From contig NZ_CM001557.1 in the NCBI RefSeq assembly GCF_000273375.1, forward strand, positions 877,625 through 941,624: DNA of 64,000 nt, given 5' to 3'. How positions within the stretch are numbered: position 1 is the stretch's first letter; each line of letters starts with the position of its first letter. Below the pieces are notes generated by a model. That model worked only from the letters and a program-made list of their open reading frames with translations, was not told where the DNA came from and did not search any database. The position numbers were made by a program, and so were the translations under genes. Positions 48,005 through 59,063 of this stretch are shown here, piece after piece. The stretch is from Bartonella birtlesii IBS 325. Its GTDB lineage: Bacteria; Pseudomonadota; Alphaproteobacteria; Rhizobiales; Rhizobiaceae.

Positions 48005-49279
48005 TTAACTTTTTTGCGCTATAGCTCTCCATCCAATATCACGACGAACAAATCCTTCTGGCCAATCAATACAATCAACAGCTTCATAGGCGCGTTTTTG
48101 TGCATGCATAGCGGTTTCTCCCGTTGCTGTTATATTTAAAACACGTCCACCATTGGCAATAAGCTTTCCATTACGCAATAGAGTGCCGGCTTGAAAAACT
48201 TTCACATCAGGCAGAGCGTTTACCTTATCAAGATTGCCGATAATAGTCCCTTTTTGGGGGCAATCCGGGTAACCTTTTGCCGCCATAACAACAGTCAAAG
48301 CAGTTTTTTCAGACCATTGAAGGTTTTTTTGTTCAAGATTTCCTTGAGCTGCTGCAAGAAGTATGGGAAGAATATCATCTTTAAGACGCATCATTAAAAC
48401 TTGACATTCAGGATCACCAAATCGCACGTTAAACTCAATGAGTTCAGGTCCTTTTTGTGTTATCATCAATCCGACGAAAAGAACGCCTTTAAAGGGAGCT
48501 CCCATAGCGTTCATACTGTGTAGAGTTGGTTCAACAATTTCTTTGAGGGTACGATTAACCATTTCTTCAGTCATGATGGTCGCTGGAGAATAAGCACCCA
48601 TGCCACCGGTATTTGCTCCAGTATCACCTTCACCCACACGTTTATGATCTTGCGCGGAGCCAAAGGGCAGAGCAACTTTACCATCACAAAGACAAAAGAA
48701 GCTTACTTCCTCACCTTCAAGAAAAGATTCTATAACAATTTTTTTTTCTACATCACAGGAGGTATTTTTGAAGCAAGCATCAACGGCATTAAATGCTTCC
48801 TCTATAGTTGTTGCCACAACAACACCTTTACCAGCAGCTAAACCATCCGCTTTAATAACAATAGGAACACTTTGTTGATGAATGTAGGCTTTGGCTTTTG
48901 CAGAATCACTAAAGCATTGGTAAGATGCTGTAGGAATGTTATTTTTACGGCACAGATTCTTTGTAAAAGCTTTTGAACCTTCTAGCTGAGCAGCCTTTTG
49001 AGTTGGTCCAAATACGTAGATATTAGCCTTGTTAAGGGAGTCTGTTATACCCGCAACGAGTGGTGCTTCTGGTCCAACAACCACAAGATCAATAAAATGC
49101 GTTTTACAAAAGTCAATAACCAGAGAATGATCATCAATGTTTAAATCAACATTTTCACCATGTTCTACTGTTGCAGGATTTCCTGGAGCACAATATAATT
49201 TTGTTAGCAGTGGTGATGTCGCTATTTTCCATGCTAAAGCATGTTCTCGTCCGCCTGAGCCGATAAGAAGGATGTTCAT
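48005..49279 (-). CDS. purD: Phosphoribosylamine-glycine ligase
   Basis: PurD joins phosphoribosylamine and glycine with ATP, step two of purine synthesis. The 424-residue ATP-grasp protein starts [20 protein letters not shown]. It also carries [49 protein letters not shown] and [13 protein letters not shown], the metal and ATP site. It is intact, of normal length, and divergent from ubiA. Confidence 0.97.
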   Translation of the reverse strand: MNILLIGSGGREHALAWKIATSPLLTKLYCAPGNPATVEHGENVDLNIDDHSLVIDFCKTHFIDLVVVGPEAPLVAGITDSLNKANIYVFGPTQKAAQLEGSKAFTKNLCRKNNIPTASYQCFSDSAKAKAYIHQQSVPIVIKADGLAAGKGVVVATTIEEAFNAVDACFKNTSCDVEKKIVIESFLEGEEVSFFCLCDGKVALPFGSAQDHKRVGEGDTGANTGGMGAYSPATIMTEEMVNRTLKEIVEPTLHSMNAMGAPFKGVLFVGLMITQKGPELIEFNVRFGDPECQVLMMRLKDDILPILLAAAQGNLEQKNLQWSEKTALTVVMAAKGYPDCPQKGTIIGNLDKVNALPDVKVFQAGTLLRNGKLIANGGRVLNITATGETAMHAQKRAYEAVDCIDWPEGFVRRDIGWRAIAQKS

Positions 49280-49369
49280 TGCTTATGCTCCTATTATAGA
49301 AAATAATTAAATGATTCCTGTCATAAGAATGAAATGCCTCTATCGCAAGACTAAAGGTAAAATTATTTG

Positions 49370-50387
49370 ATGAAAAAAAATAAAAATATTGCACATATTC
49401 AATCCTGCGAGAATCGGGGACGAGTGATGGATGCATCTTCTAGACAGTGGGTCTATCGTTTTCTACCTCCTTCTGTATGGTTTTATGCTCAATTAGCACG
49501 TTGGGATAGGCCTATTGGTTGGCAGTTATTGATGTGGCCTTGTTTTTGGTCCACAACGATGGCTTTTATCTCTTACGAAATGTATTCCTTTGAAACGTAC
49601 CCATTACCTCTTTTATCAGCGTTATTGCATTGGTTTTGGTATCTCTTGCTTTTCCTTTTAGGTTCCATAGCAATGCGGGGTGCAGGCTGTACTTGGAACG
49701 ATCTTATCGATCATCAAATTGATTCTCAGGTAGAGAGAACACGTTCTCGTCCATTGCCAACAGGCCATGTAAGTCGGTTTCAGGCAAAGCTTTTTATATT
49801 GGTGCAATGTTTGGTTGGTTTAGGCATCTTGTCACAATTTAATAGATATAGTTTTTTTTAGGGATCTCGTCATTGGTAGCAGTTGCACTCTATCCTTTTA
49901 TGAAACGCATAACATATTGGCCACAGTTTTTTTAGGTATTGCATTTAATTGGGGAGCATTAATGGGATGGGCAGTTGTATGGGGAAGTTTGAATTGGTCA
50001 CCAATTTTTCTTTATATGGGATCCATCTTATGGACGATAGGTTATGATACAATTTACGCGCATCAAGATAAAGAGGATGATGCAACTGTTGGCGTACTCT
50101 CCACAGCTCTTCTCTTTGGTGAAGGTACCAAGCGTGCGTTGGTATTTTTTTATAGCGGTTTTGTGGTGCTCATCAGTTTAGCATTTTATTTAGCAAAAGT
50201 TCCTCTTATTAGCTTTTTGGGGATTTTGGTAGCAAGTATTCATATGTTCATTCAAATTAAAGTTATTGATATAAATGACAGTTCACAATGTCTAAAGCTT
50301 TTCAAATCGAACTCATTTATTGGTTTTGTAATTTTTGCTGGTTTAATATGTGGTGGTATATGGATGATATTTTCCTCTGCGATTTAA
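49370..50387 (+). CDS. ubiA: 4-hydroxybenzoate polyprenyltransferase, broken by two one-base frameshifts
   Basis: UbiA attaches the polyprenyl chain to 4-hydroxybenzoate in the inner membrane for ubiquinone synthesis. Both metal-diphosphate motifs are present: NDLIDHQIDSQVERTRSRPL in the first part and DTIYAHQDKEDDATVGV in the second, with several membrane helices. The frame stops at 49861 after a T8 run (49852-49859). The middle piece ISSLVAVALYPFMKRITYWP is in another frame, and it ends at a second T7 run (49927-49933), after which the last part follows. One extra T at each run restores a single protein of about 340 residues. ATG 49370 is used as start; ATG 49427 is another candidate. Confidence 0.85.
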
Positions 50388-50777
50388 CAACAAGTTAAAA
50401 AATAACATTATGTATTACGTTATGTTGAAATGGATATCTGTCATAGGATATTGAAGATAAAAGCCTGTGTTTATTGATTTTAAATTTATTATCCTTGACA
50501 ATTTTTAAGAATCTATTTGCATTTGATAGATAAGCTTTATTTTGCGCTCCATTGAAACAAGCTGAGTATTCTCATTAAAGGTAGCTAAGTTTAGTTGAAG
50601 TCTTTATAACTTTAACCTTTTTTCAAGCTATACAGTAAGAAAAAGATTATTATCAGCCAAGGTTTTCATAGAAAGAGAAGAGATTTTTTTCAAATCAATG
50701 ATTTAATTTTTATTTTGAAAAGAATTGTCTCATTGTTATGAGGACAAGATTTTCAATAACAATGAAATTTTGGAGAA
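50388..50777. other. Intergenic region between ubiA and pdxH
   Basis: About 390 A+T-rich bases between convergent genes. No gene or strong hairpin was seen. Confidence 0.35.
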
Positions 50778-51401
50778 TTAGGGATAAAGTTTTTGCTTTT
50801 GCCAATTATTTTGTTCAACACAATCGCGTGTAAAAAGGAGGCGATCATGTAAACGAAATGGGCGATCACGCCAGAATTCGATAGAGAGGGGTTTAACGCG
50901 AAATCCAGACCAATAGGGTGGACGTGGGATATTCCCTACTGCATAACGTGTCGTATATTGAGCAATTGCTTTTTCGAGGACAAAACGGTTTTCTAAGGGG
51001 CGAGATTGTTTAGATGCCCACGCACCAATTCGACTCCGACGTGGACGCGATTGAAAATATGCATCTGCTTCTTGAACACTGATTTTTTCAACAATTCCCC
51101 GAATTCTGACCTGACGACGCAACGATTTCCAATGAAAGGCTAAGGATGCTTTCATTGATTGTAAAATTTCTTTTCCTTTTTGGCTTTCATAATTTGTATA
51201 GAAAACGAAACCTTGAGAACTATAATCTTTGAGAAGCACCATACGGACATTAGGCAACCCCGTTTCGTCAACGGTTGCTAATGCCATAGCATTAGGGTCA
51301 TTTATCTCACTCATTTTTGCTTCTTCAAGCCACTTTGCAAAAAGGGTGAAAGGTTTTTGCATTTGCATAAAACTATCATCTATTTGTATTTTATTGCTCA
51401 T
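50778..51401 (-). CDS. pdxH: Pyridoxamine/pyridoxine 5'-phosphate oxidase
   Basis: Oxidises PNP or PMP to pyridoxal phosphate using FMN. The 207-residue protein shows [20 protein letters not shown], the FMN-phosphate region [15 protein letters not shown], then [15 protein letters not shown] and the C-terminal signature [15 protein letters not shown]. It is complete and of normal length. It is divergent from the DnaJ-like gene, matching the rhizobial order pdxH / dnaJ-like / fabI / aroC. Confidence 0.96.
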   Translation of the reverse strand: MSNKIQIDDSFMQMQKPFTLFAKWLEEAKMSEINDPNAMALATVDETGLPNVRMVLLKDYSSQGFVFYTNYESQKGKEILQSMKASLAFHWKSLRRQVRIRGIVEKISVQEADAYFQSRPRRSRIGAWASKQSRPLENRFVLEKAIAQYTTRYAVGNIPRPPYWSGFRVKPLSIEFWRDRPFRLHDRLLFTRDCVEQNNWQKQKLYP

Positions 51402-51721
51402 AATATCTCCAAATGTCCACGAATATGAGTGAGTAGTTCGTTAATTTATTTTGTCATCAAGAAATAAAACGCTATTTCTTCTCATTGTGAGAAACTAATA
51501 CCGTCACATACTATTATGGTATCTTTACCATTTTTGTCTTTAGTATAAAACGCGATGAGCCAAATGAAATAAAATATCTATTTTATCTGGTATTTTAGTT
51601 TCTTGATAGACATATAAAGAGAAGAAAAATCATTCTTGGAAAGAGAGTGATGAATTATGAAAAATATTGGACAATATATCAGTTGATATTTTAAAAACAG
51701 AAAAATTGAAAAGAGGGCAAT
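51402..51721. other. Divergent promoter region between pdxH and the DnaJ-like gene
   Basis: About 320 bases hold the upstream regions of both genes. A GAGGG ribosome site precedes the DnaJ-like ATG. No other element was recognised. Confidence 0.4.
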
Positions 51722-52624
51722 ATGCGTGATCCCTACACGATTTTGGGTGTGGCACGTACCGCAAAACCGCAAGAAATTAAATCAGCATTCAGAAAGTTAG
51801 CAAAGAAATATCATCCAGACCACAATGTGAATGATGTAAAAGCTAAAGAAAAGTTTTCTGAAATTAATCAAGCTTATGAAATTATAGGGGATAAGGACAA
51901 AAGGGCACAATTTGACCGCGGTGAAATTGATATGGAAGGAAAGCCACTATATCAAGCTTATGGTGCTGGTGAAAATTTTAGCAATAATCACAATCCGTTT
52001 TCAGGAAGAAGAAAAGGGTTTGATTTTTCTTCTTCAAGTGGTGCAGGTTTTGATGCCAGTGATATTTTTCGCGATCTATTTAGCAGGGGAGGAAGCTTTT
52101 CGAATTCAGCACGATATAATAGGCCTCAACAAGGGGCGCATGTTCGTGCTAATCTTGCAATAACGTTGGAACAGATGGTTGGGGCGGAAAAGGTAGAAGC
52201 TGTCTTTCCTGGTGGAAAAAGGTTAAAAATTAAACTTCCAGACTATGTTGAAGATGGGCAAACCATTCGTTTAAAAGGCCAAGGAGAAGAGGTGGCTTAT
52301 GGGCAAGCTGGAGATGCTTTGATAACGATTCAGATTCAAAAACATCCTCGTTTGCGCGTTGAAGGAAGAGCCCTCCATCTTGATTTACCAGTTTCTCTTA
52401 AACATGCTGTTCTGGGAGCAAAAGAGGAAATTGAGACCTTAGAAGGCCGTGTAGTTTTAACGATTCCTGCTTGGTCAAGCTCTGATCGTGTTTTACGGTT
52501 GAAAGGAAAAGGGCTTCGTTTAAAAAATGGCACGAGAGATGATCTTTATGTGCATGTTCGTATAATGTTACCAGAAGGTGGGGATGCTAGTTTAGAGCAA
52601 TTTTTGCAAATGCAAAAGGATTAA
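51722..52624 (+). CDS. DnaJ-like (CbpA-type) co-chaperone
   Basis: An Hsp40-type partner of DnaK. The 300-residue protein has a J domain at residues 1-65 ([20 protein letters not shown], with YHPDHN giving the HPD triad), a Gly/Phe/Ser-rich linker and the two-part DnaJ C-terminal substrate domain ([34 protein letters not shown]). It lacks the zinc-finger repeats of classical DnaJ, so it belongs to the CbpA class. It is followed by fabI in the same direction. Confidence 0.9.
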   Translation: MRDPYTILGVARTAKPQEIKSAFRKLAKKYHPDHNVNDVKAKEKFSEINQAYEIIGDKDKRAQFDRGEIDMEGKPLYQAYGAGENFSNNHNPFSGRRKGFDFSSSSGAGFDASDIFRDLFSRGGSFSNSARYNRPQQGAHVRANLAITLEQMVGAEKVEAVFPGGKRLKIKLPDYVEDGQTIRLKGQGEEVAYGQAGDALITIQIQKHPRLRVEGRALHLDLPVSLKHAVLGAKEEIETLEGRVVLTIPAWSSSDRVLRLKGKGLRLKNGTRDDLYVHVRIMLPEGGDASLEQFLQMQKD

Positions 52625-52736
52625 CGCTTGAGTGATATAAAAGCACAGTTTTTAAAGCAATTACTTGAAGAAAAAGTTGACCTATGCCATAGGCAGATGA
52701 ATAATATTAATTTTAAGTAACAATGGGGCAGTGCTA

Positions 52737-53555
52737 ATGGCTAAAGGTAATGGTTTATTGTACGATAAGCGTGGTTTAATTTTGGGATTAGCCAATAATC
52801 GTTCCATCGCTTGGGGGATAGCTAAGGCAGCAAATGCTGCCGGAGCAGAGCTTGCTTTTACCTATCAGGGTGATGCGATGAAAAAGCGTGTTGAGCCTTT
52901 GGCTGCGGAAGTACAAGGTTTCGTTTGCGGTCATTGTGATGTTTCTGATAGTGCATCTATTGATACAGTTTTTAGAGAAATAGAGAAGAAGTGGGGTAAA
53001 CTCGATTTTTTAGTTCATGCTATTGGTTTTTCTGATAAAGATGAATTAAGTGGTCGTTATATTGATATTAGCGAATCGAATTTTATGATGACCATGAATA
53101 TTTCTGTTTATTCCTTAACGGCTTTAGCAAAGCGTGCAGAGAAATTGATGCCGGATGGTGGTTCAATTTTAACACTAAGTTATTATGGTGCAGAAAAAGT
53201 TGTTCCTAATTATAATGTGATGGGAGTTGCCAAAGCCGCTCTTGAAGCAAGTGTGAAATATCTTGCAGTGGATTTAGGTCCAAAGAATATCCGTGTTAAT
53301 GCTCTATCTGCTGGACCAATCAAGACCTTAGCTGCTTCTGGCATTGGTGATTTTCGTTATATCTTAAAATGGAATGAATATAATGCTCCCTTACGTCGAA
53401 CGGTAACAATTGAAGAAGTTGGTGATTCTGCTCTTTACTTTCTTTCAGATTTGTCTCGTTCTGTTACAGGTGAAGTGCATCATGTTGATTCAGGTTATAA
53501 TATCATAGGCATGAAAGCTGTAGATGCGCCGGATATTTCTGTCATTAAAGAGTAA
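52737..53555 (+). CDS. fabI: Enoyl-[acyl-carrier-protein] reductase (NADH)
   Basis: Performs the last reduction in each fatty-acid elongation cycle. The 272-residue short-chain dehydrogenase shows LILGLANNRSIAWGIAKAAN for NADH and the FabI active-site pair in YYGAEKVVPNYNVMGVAKAA (Tyr and Lys). The DAG-like C-terminus (VTGEVHHVDSGYNIIGM) is typical. ATG 52737 is preferred to GTG 52731. It is the target type of triclosan-like inhibitors. Rhizobia often have two FabI paralogues. Confidence 0.95.
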   Translation: MAKGNGLLYDKRGLILGLANNRSIAWGIAKAANAAGAELAFTYQGDAMKKRVEPLAAEVQGFVCGHCDVSDSASIDTVFREIEKKWGKLDFLVHAIGFSDKDELSGRYIDISESNFMMTMNISVYSLTALAKRAEKLMPDGGSILTLSYYGAEKVVPNYNVMGVAKAALEASVKYLAVDLGPKNIRVNALSAGPIKTLAASGIGDFRYILKWNEYNAPLRRTVTIEEVGDSALYFLSDLSRSVTGEVHHVDSGYNIIGMKAVDAPDISVIKE

Positions 53556-53684
53556 AGCTTGATTCGATAAAAGTGATTTGATCGAATTTAAAACGGCCAA
53601 TGGTATTTGGGGAGAGTAACTTTTTTATACAGCACAATATAGGCTGTTGTTGCGTATATTTGACGAAGAAACGGGTCATTTTTC

Positions 53685-54773
53685 ATGTCGCATAATACAT
53701 TTGGTCATTTGTTTCGCGTCACAACATGGGGAGAAAGCCATGGAGCTGCTCTTGGTTGTGTTATTGATGGTTGCCCTCCTGGTATTACTTTTACGCTTTC
53801 AGATATTCAAGCTTATCTTGATAAACGCAGACCAGGACAGTCCAAATATACAACGCAGCGTCAAGAACTGGATAGAGTAGAGGTCCTTTCAGGTGTTATT
53901 TCTCAGGATGAGGGAACAACCTTTGTAGCAACGGGTACACCAATTTCTCTTTTGATTCGAAATACAAATCAACGCTCTCAAGATTATGGCGCTATTGCTC
54001 ATCAGTATCGTCCTGGCCATGCGGATTATACATATGATGTTAAATATGGCATTCGTGATTTTCGAGGTGGCGGACGAGCTTCAGCGCGTGAGACGGCAGC
54101 GCGTGTTGCGGCCGGTGCTCTTGCGCGTAAAATTGTTCCTAATTTGATTGTACGAGGAGCAGTGATAGCGATTGGTCCCCATACGATTAATCGTGATCGT
54201 TGGAATTGGTCAGAGGTTAATAACAATTCTTTTTTTACACCTGATGCCGAGATGGTACAGTTTTTTAGTGACTATATCGATAAAGTGCGCAAAGATGGTT
54301 CATCTGTTGGTGCTGTTGTTGAAATTATTGCAGAAAATGTTCCACCAGGTTTAGGAGCACCGATTTACGCAAAACTTGATCAAGATATCGCGTCATTCCT
54401 TATGTCGATTAATGCGGTCAAAGGGGTGGAAATAGGTGATGGTTTTGCTGCCTCTCACCTGAGAGGAGAAGAAAATGCAGATGAAATGCGAATGGGAAGT
54501 GACGGAAAACCACACTTTTTATCTAATCATGCCGGTGGTGTTTTAGGTGGAATATCGAGTGGACAGCCAATAATCGCGCGTTTCGCTGTGAAGCCTACTT
54601 CATCAATTTTAACACCGTGTCGTTCGATCGATGTTAATGGGAAAGAAATAGATGTTGTAACGAAAGGGCGTCATGATCCTTGTGTTGGAATTCGTGCTGT
54701 TCCTGTTGGCGAAGCAATGGTTGCCTGTGCTATTGCAGACCATTATCTGAGGCATCGCGGTCAGGTTGGATGA
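53685..54773 (+). CDS. aroC: Chorismate synthase
   Basis: Converts EPSP to chorismate with reduced FMN, the last shikimate-pathway step. The 362-residue protein carries the family signatures [60 protein letters not shown] and [18 protein letters not shown]. It is complete, with ATG 53685. Chorismate also supplies 4-hydroxybenzoate for UbiA. Confidence 0.97.
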   Translation: MSHNTFGHLFRVTTWGESHGAALGCVIDGCPPGITFTLSDIQAYLDKRRPGQSKYTTQRQELDRVEVLSGVISQDEGTTFVATGTPISLLIRNTNQRSQDYGAIAHQYRPGHADYTYDVKYGIRDFRGGGRASARETAARVAAGALARKIVPNLIVRGAVIAIGPHTINRDRWNWSEVNNNSFFTPDAEMVQFFSDYIDKVRKDGSSVGAVVEIIAENVPPGLGAPIYAKLDQDIASFLMSINAVKGVEIGDGFAASHLRGEENADEMRMGSDGKPHFLSNHAGGVLGGISSGQPIIARFAVKPTSSILTPCRSIDVNGKEIDVVTKGRHDPCVGIRAVPVGEAMVACAIADHYLRHRGQVG

Positions 54774-54788
54774 TTTGAAAGGTAAATA

Positions 54789-55895
54789 ATGGCGTATGAC
54801 GAAGAAAAAATTGTTTCAACACTCCAAGCTTTTGAACGTGGTGAAATTGTCGTAGTTACCGATGATGAAGGCCGTGAAAATGAAGGTGATTTAACGGTTG
54901 CTGCTGCCCATTGTACAGAAGAAAAGATGGCATTTATCATTCGTCATACAACAGGTATTGTCTGTGCTCCTATGCCAAAAGAAGAAGCGCAACGGTTTCA
55001 TCTTACTCCTATGGTACCAGATAACGATTCTGCCCATCGTACCCAGTTTACTGTGACTGTTGATTTTAAACATGGGATAACAACGGGAATTTCAGCGCAC
55101 GATCGTACATTAGCTGTGCGTCATCTTGCTAATTCGAATGCTGTTCCAAACGATTTTGTTCGTCCTGGACATATTTTTCCTTTAATTGCGCATGAAGGGG
55201 GGGTTCTTATGCGTTCAGGTCACACGGAAGCAGCTGTTGATTTATGTAAATTAGTTGGTTTGCCTCCCGTTGGAGTTATCGGTGAATTGGTTAATGATGA
55301 TGGCAGCGTTAAGCATGGAGATGAGATTACAAAATTTGCACAAGAGAATAAGTTACATATCATAACGGTTGCAGATTTGATTGCTTATCGCCAATGTAAA
55401 GAAATTTTGATCAAACAAGTTGGAGAAATGCCGATTGAAACATCAATAGGACCAGCTATTGTACAAAGTTATCAACTTCCTTGGGAAGACGTGCAACATA
55501 TTACAATTGTTTTTGGTGATATCAGTAAAGGTGAAAATATTCCTGTATATTTATATCATGAAAATATTTTGAACAATGTTTTGGGGCAATCTGTGGATAT
55601 CATAGCCCTTATGCAGTGTATGATGAAAAAAGAAGAATGTGGTGTGTTTGTTTATTTGCGTGAAGAATCTGTTGGTATACAATCAGCTATTGGCAGTCAG
55701 AAGAGTATGAAAAAAAATTTAGAAAGCCATGTGCAAGCAATTGAACGTGAAAAAAAATGGTGCCAAATTGGTTTAGCATCGCAAATTTTGAAATATTTAG
55801 GGATTCGTTCTGTTATTGTTTATGCTTCTCAAGAGCATCATTATGTGGGTTTAGAAGGTTTTGGAGTCCATATATCCAGAACAGAGATTTTGTGA
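54789..55895 (+). CDS. ribB: 3,4-dihydroxy-2-butanone-4-phosphate synthase with a degenerate GTP-cyclohydrolase-II-like tail
   Basis: Makes the four-carbon precursor of riboflavin from ribulose 5-phosphate. The N-terminal 205 residues are a complete RibB domain ([60 protein letters not shown]). The C-terminal 150 residues follow the length of a RibA domain but lack the Cys-rich zinc site of GTP cyclohydrolase II (no CxxDxxGSLRCDCG-like motif). That activity is therefore probably absent, as in several alphaproteobacterial RibBX proteins. It starts 16 bases after aroC and is followed by xseB. Confidence 0.9.
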   Translation: MAYDEEKIVSTLQAFERGEIVVVTDDEGRENEGDLTVAAAHCTEEKMAFIIRHTTGIVCAPMPKEEAQRFHLTPMVPDNDSAHRTQFTVTVDFKHGITTGISAHDRTLAVRHLANSNAVPNDFVRPGHIFPLIAHEGGVLMRSGHTEAAVDLCKLVGLPPVGVIGELVNDDGSVKHGDEITKFAQENKLHIITVADLIAYRQCKEILIKQVGEMPIETSIGPAIVQSYQLPWEDVQHITIVFGDISKGENIPVYLYHENILNNVLGQSVDIIALMQCMMKKEECGVFVYLREESVGIQSAIGSQKSMKKNLESHVQAIEREKKWCQIGLASQILKYLGIRSVIVYASQEHHYVGLEGFGVHISRTEIL

Positions 55896-55902
55896 GGATT
55901 AC

Positions 55903-56163
55903 ATGAAACAAGAGACAAATAAGGGAGATATTACGACGTTAAGTTTTGAAGAAGCACTTAAACAACTTGAAGTAATTGTTGAGAATTTAGAACGCGGGGA
56001 TGTTCCTTTAGAACAGTCAATTGATATTTATGAGCGAGGCGAGTCTCTTAAACAGCATTGCGAGAAACTCTTGAAAGTAGCTGAAGCTAAGGTTGAAAAA
56101 ATTCAACTTTCACGAGAAGGTTTTCCAGAAGGTGTAGAGCCTCTTGATTCTAAAGAACACTGA
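55903..56163 (+). CDS. xseB: Exodeoxyribonuclease VII small subunit
   Basis: XseB joins XseA to degrade single-stranded DNA. The 86-residue protein has the family signature [20 protein letters not shown] with [23 protein letters not shown] 55903 is used because GAGG lies just upstream; an in-frame TTG at 55861 overlaps ribB. It is normally linked to dxs in alphaproteobacteria, as here. Confidence 0.93.
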   Translation: MKQETNKGDITTLSFEEALKQLEVIVENLERGDVPLEQSIDIYERGESLKQHCEKLLKVAEAKVEKIQLSREGFPEGVEPLDSKEH

Positions 56164-56392
56164 ATCGTTTAGGGATATTTATGTGGCAAGACAGGAGATA
56201 CAATAATTGAGTTTTAGGAAACGCATTTTATTGATTTCTTTATTGTAGAATAAACACGTAAAAAGAAAAAACATAACATGTTTCCAATAAAAAATGTTTT
56301 CCAGTGAAAATATGCAAAACTATAAATAGGAGAGAGGGAAACATGTTCTTATCATTTCATTTATTTGATAAAATAGTATTAAGGAGCCTTTT

Positions 56393-58309
56393 TTGTCTCG
56401 GAGATTGACGCCATTACTTGATCGTATTTGTTTGCCTCATGATTTGCGGGCATTACCTGAGTCTGATTTGGTAAGGTTAGCTAATGAGTTGCGGACGGAA
56501 ACGATTGATGCGGTTTCTGTAACAGGTGGCCATCTTGGTGCTGGACTTGGTGTTGTCGAGCTCACTATTGCGTTGCATTATGTTTTTCAGACCCCTGAGG
56601 ATAGGATCATTTGGGATGTTGGTCACCAAGCTTATCCGCATAAAATTTTAACAGGGCGTAGAGATAGAATCCGCACATTACGTCAAGAGGGTGGATTATC
56701 AGGTTTTACGAAGCGTTCCGAAAGTGTGTATGATCCATTCGGTGCGGGCCATTCTTCTACTTCCATTTCGGCTGGTCTTGGTATGTCTGTGGCAAGTGCT
56801 TTAAAAGCAGAGACAAAACGCAATGTCATTGCTATCATTGGTGATGGTGCCATGTCCGCTGGTATGGCTTATGAAGCGATGAATAATGCAGGTGCTTTAA
56901 ACGCGCGTTTGATTGTTATTCTTAATGACAACGATATGTCTATTGCACCACCCACGGGTGCTATGAGTGCACATCTTGCACGTTTGGTTTCTCGTCCTGC
57001 TTACCGTAGTTTGCGTGAACGGGTAAAGTTACTGGGAGAGAAATTGCCTAGGTTTTTTTTAGATAAAGCACGTCTTTCAGAGGAGTTTGCACGTGGCCTT
57101 TTGGTTGGGGGAACTTTATTTGAAGAGCTTGGTTTTTATTATGTTGGACCGATAGATGGTCATAACTTAAAGCATTTATTACCTGTTTTAAAAAATGTTC
57201 GCGAATATCCTCATGGTCCTGTTTTGGTACATGTTGTAACCCATAAGGGTAAAGGATATGCACCTGCCGAAGCGTCATCGGATAAATATCATGGTGTTAA
57301 CCGTTTTGATATTACAACAGGGAAACAGGTTAAAACGCCAAGCCGTGCTCTGCCCTATACGAAGGTATTTTCTAAGGCTTTAATAGAAGAAGCCACACAT
57401 GATGATAAAATTGTGAGTATAACTGCAGCAATGCCAACAGGGACAGGTCTTGATGCTTTCGCAGAAAAATTTCCTAAAAGAATGTTTGATGTTGGTATTG
57501 CTGAGCAGCATGCCGTAACTTTTGCTGCAGGCATTGCTTGTGAAGGCTACAAGCCTTTTGTCGCGATTTATTCTACTTTTTTACAACGTGCTTATGATCA
57601 GATTATTCATGATGTATCAATTCAAAAATTGCCTGTGCGTTTTGCAATTGATCGCGCAGGTTTTGTAGGAGCAGATGGCGCAACGCACGCTGGCAATTTT
57701 GATATTGTTTTTTTAGCCACTCTACCTGAATTTGTTGTGATGGCGCCCTCTGATGAAGTTGAGCTGATGCATATGGTACGTACTGCTGCAGCTTATGATC
57801 AGGGACCAATTTCTTTTCGTTATCCGCGTGGTGAAGGTGTTGGCATAGATTTACCGCAGCGTGGTGAGTTATTAGAGATTGGCAAAGGGCGTCTTTTACG
57901 TGAGGGAAACAGGGTTGCTTTAGTTTGTTTTGGAACGCGAATGCCAGAAGTGTTAGAGGCTGCTGATGTGCTGGGTGCGGAAGGGTTATCTACAACGGTC
58001 GCAGATGCGCGGTTTGCAAAGCCTTTAGATAAGGATTTGATGCGTCGTTTGGCGCGTGAGCATGAAGTATTGGTGACAATTGAAGAAGGTGCGGTAGGCG
58101 GATTTGGAGCCCATTTATTACAATTTTTAGCGCAAGAAGGGCTTTTAGAACAGGGTTTAAAAGTTCGTACCTTAAAACTTCCTGATGAATATTTGAATCA
58201 TGGTTCACCAGAGAAAGTTCTTTCACGTATAGGGCTTGATGTTACTGGTATTGTTAACACAGTTTTTACTGCTTTGGGACGCAAGATTCGGACAGTACAG
58301 AAGATTTGA
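56393..58309 (+). CDS. dxs: 1-deoxy-D-xylulose-5-phosphate synthase
   Basis: Dxs condenses pyruvate and glyceraldehyde 3-phosphate with thiamine diphosphate, the entry step of the MEP isoprenoid pathway. The 638-residue protein shows [20 protein letters not shown], the ThDP/Mg motif [40 protein letters not shown] with the catalytic Glu, and a transketolase C-terminal domain. The start is TTG 56393, supported by AAGGAG six bases upstream and by the first residues [11 protein letters not shown]. It precedes tlyA by seven bases. Confidence 0.95.
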   Translation: MSRRLTPLLDRICLPHDLRALPESDLVRLANELRTETIDAVSVTGGHLGAGLGVVELTIALHYVFQTPEDRIIWDVGHQAYPHKILTGRRDRIRTLRQEGGLSGFTKRSESVYDPFGAGHSSTSISAGLGMSVASALKAETKRNVIAIIGDGAMSAGMAYEAMNNAGALNARLIVILNDNDMSIAPPTGAMSAHLARLVSRPAYRSLRERVKLLGEKLPRFFLDKARLSEEFARGLLVGGTLFEELGFYYVGPIDGHNLKHLLPVLKNVREYPHGPVLVHVVTHKGKGYAPAEASSDKYHGVNRFDITTGKQVKTPSRALPYTKVFSKALIEEATHDDKIVSITAAMPTGTGLDAFAEKFPKRMFDVGIAEQHAVTFAAGIACEGYKPFVAIYSTFLQRAYDQIIHDVSIQKLPVRFAIDRAGFVGADGATHAGNFDIVFLATLPEFVVMAPSDEVELMHMVRTAAAYDQGPISFRYPRGEGVGIDLPQRGELLEIGKGRLLREGNRVALVCFGTRMPEVLEAADVLGAEGLSTTVADARFAKPLDKDLMRRLAREHEVLVTIEEGAVGGFGAHLLQFLAQEGLLEQGLKVRTLKLPDEYLNHGSPEKVLSRIGLDVTGIVNTVFTALGRKIRTVQKI

Positions 58310-58316
58310 GTGTGAA

Positions 58317-59063
58317 ATGGTTGCCGGGAAAAGGCTCGATATTTTTTTAGTTGAAAGGAACTTTTTTAAAACACGCTCTCGAGCACGTGATGCAGTTATA
58401 CGTAAAACCGTTAAAGTTAATGGCGAAATCATTTTAAAAGCTGGGCAAATCGTTTCTGATGATGCAGAGATAATCGTTTGCGATCCGGCGCAGAATTATG
58501 TTTCACGTGCGGCATTAAAATTGATTAGTGCACTTGATACATTTCCAATTATAACGGATAAAGTGACTGCTCTTGATATTGGTGCATCGACAGGTGGTTT
58601 TACGCAAGTTCTCTTAGAACGTGGAGCAGCCCATGTTATTGCTGTTGATGTCGGTCATCATCAATTAGACACACGTTTATCGAACAATGATGCGATAACC
58701 TTATTAGAAGGTTTGAATGTTAGAGATTTAAAATCAGAACATTTAGGCGGGCGGAAAATAAATCTCATTGTTTCAGATGTTAGTTTTATTTCTCTCAAGC
58801 TTGCATTACCTCCTGTCTTATCTTTAGCCGAGAAGGGTGCACAAGCTGTTTTATTGGTAAAGCCTCAATTTGAGGTTGGTCGTCAACATCTTGGTAAGAG
58901 GGGAGTATTAAAAGACCCATCAATAGCTAAACAAACTGCTGAAGAACTTTTTAATTGGCTGAATACGCAAAGTGGATGGAGTGCAAAAGCTTTGCTTCCT
59001 TCACCTATTGTCGGTGGTGACGGCAATGTAGAATATTTGTTATTTGGAGAAAAACAACAGTGA
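58317..59063 (+). CDS. tlyA: TlyA-family rRNA 2'-O-methyltransferase (hemolysin-A family)
   Basis: TlyA-type enzymes methylate cytidines in 16S and 23S rRNA. The 248-residue protein has an N-terminal S4 RNA-binding domain (KRLDIFLVERNFFKTRSRAR) and a class I methyltransferase core with VTALDIGASTGGFTQVLLER and NLIVSDVSFISLKLALPPVL. ATG 58317 follows the dxs stop by eight bases. The frame is open further upstream but that overlaps dxs. It overlaps the next gene by four bases (GTGA). Confidence 0.92.
   Translation: MVAGKRLDIFLVERNFFKTRSRARDAVIRKTVKVNGEIILKAGQIVSDDAEIIVCDPAQNYVSRAALKLISALDTFPIITDKVTALDIGASTGGFTQVLLERGAAHVIAVDVGHHQLDTRLSNNDAITLLEGLNVRDLKSEHLGGRKINLIVSDVSFISLKLALPPVLSLAEKGAQAVLLVKPQFEVGRQHLGKRGVLKDPSIAKQTAEELFNWLNTQSGWSAKALLPSPIVGGDGNVEYLLFGEKQQ

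Noticed and set aside
28235..50387. Programmed -1 frameshifting as a general explanation for all broken genes
   Set aside because: The T-run breaks in ubiA would need two shifts within 85 bases in one protein, and AsmA and ubiA are not known to be recoded; missing bases in runs are simpler.
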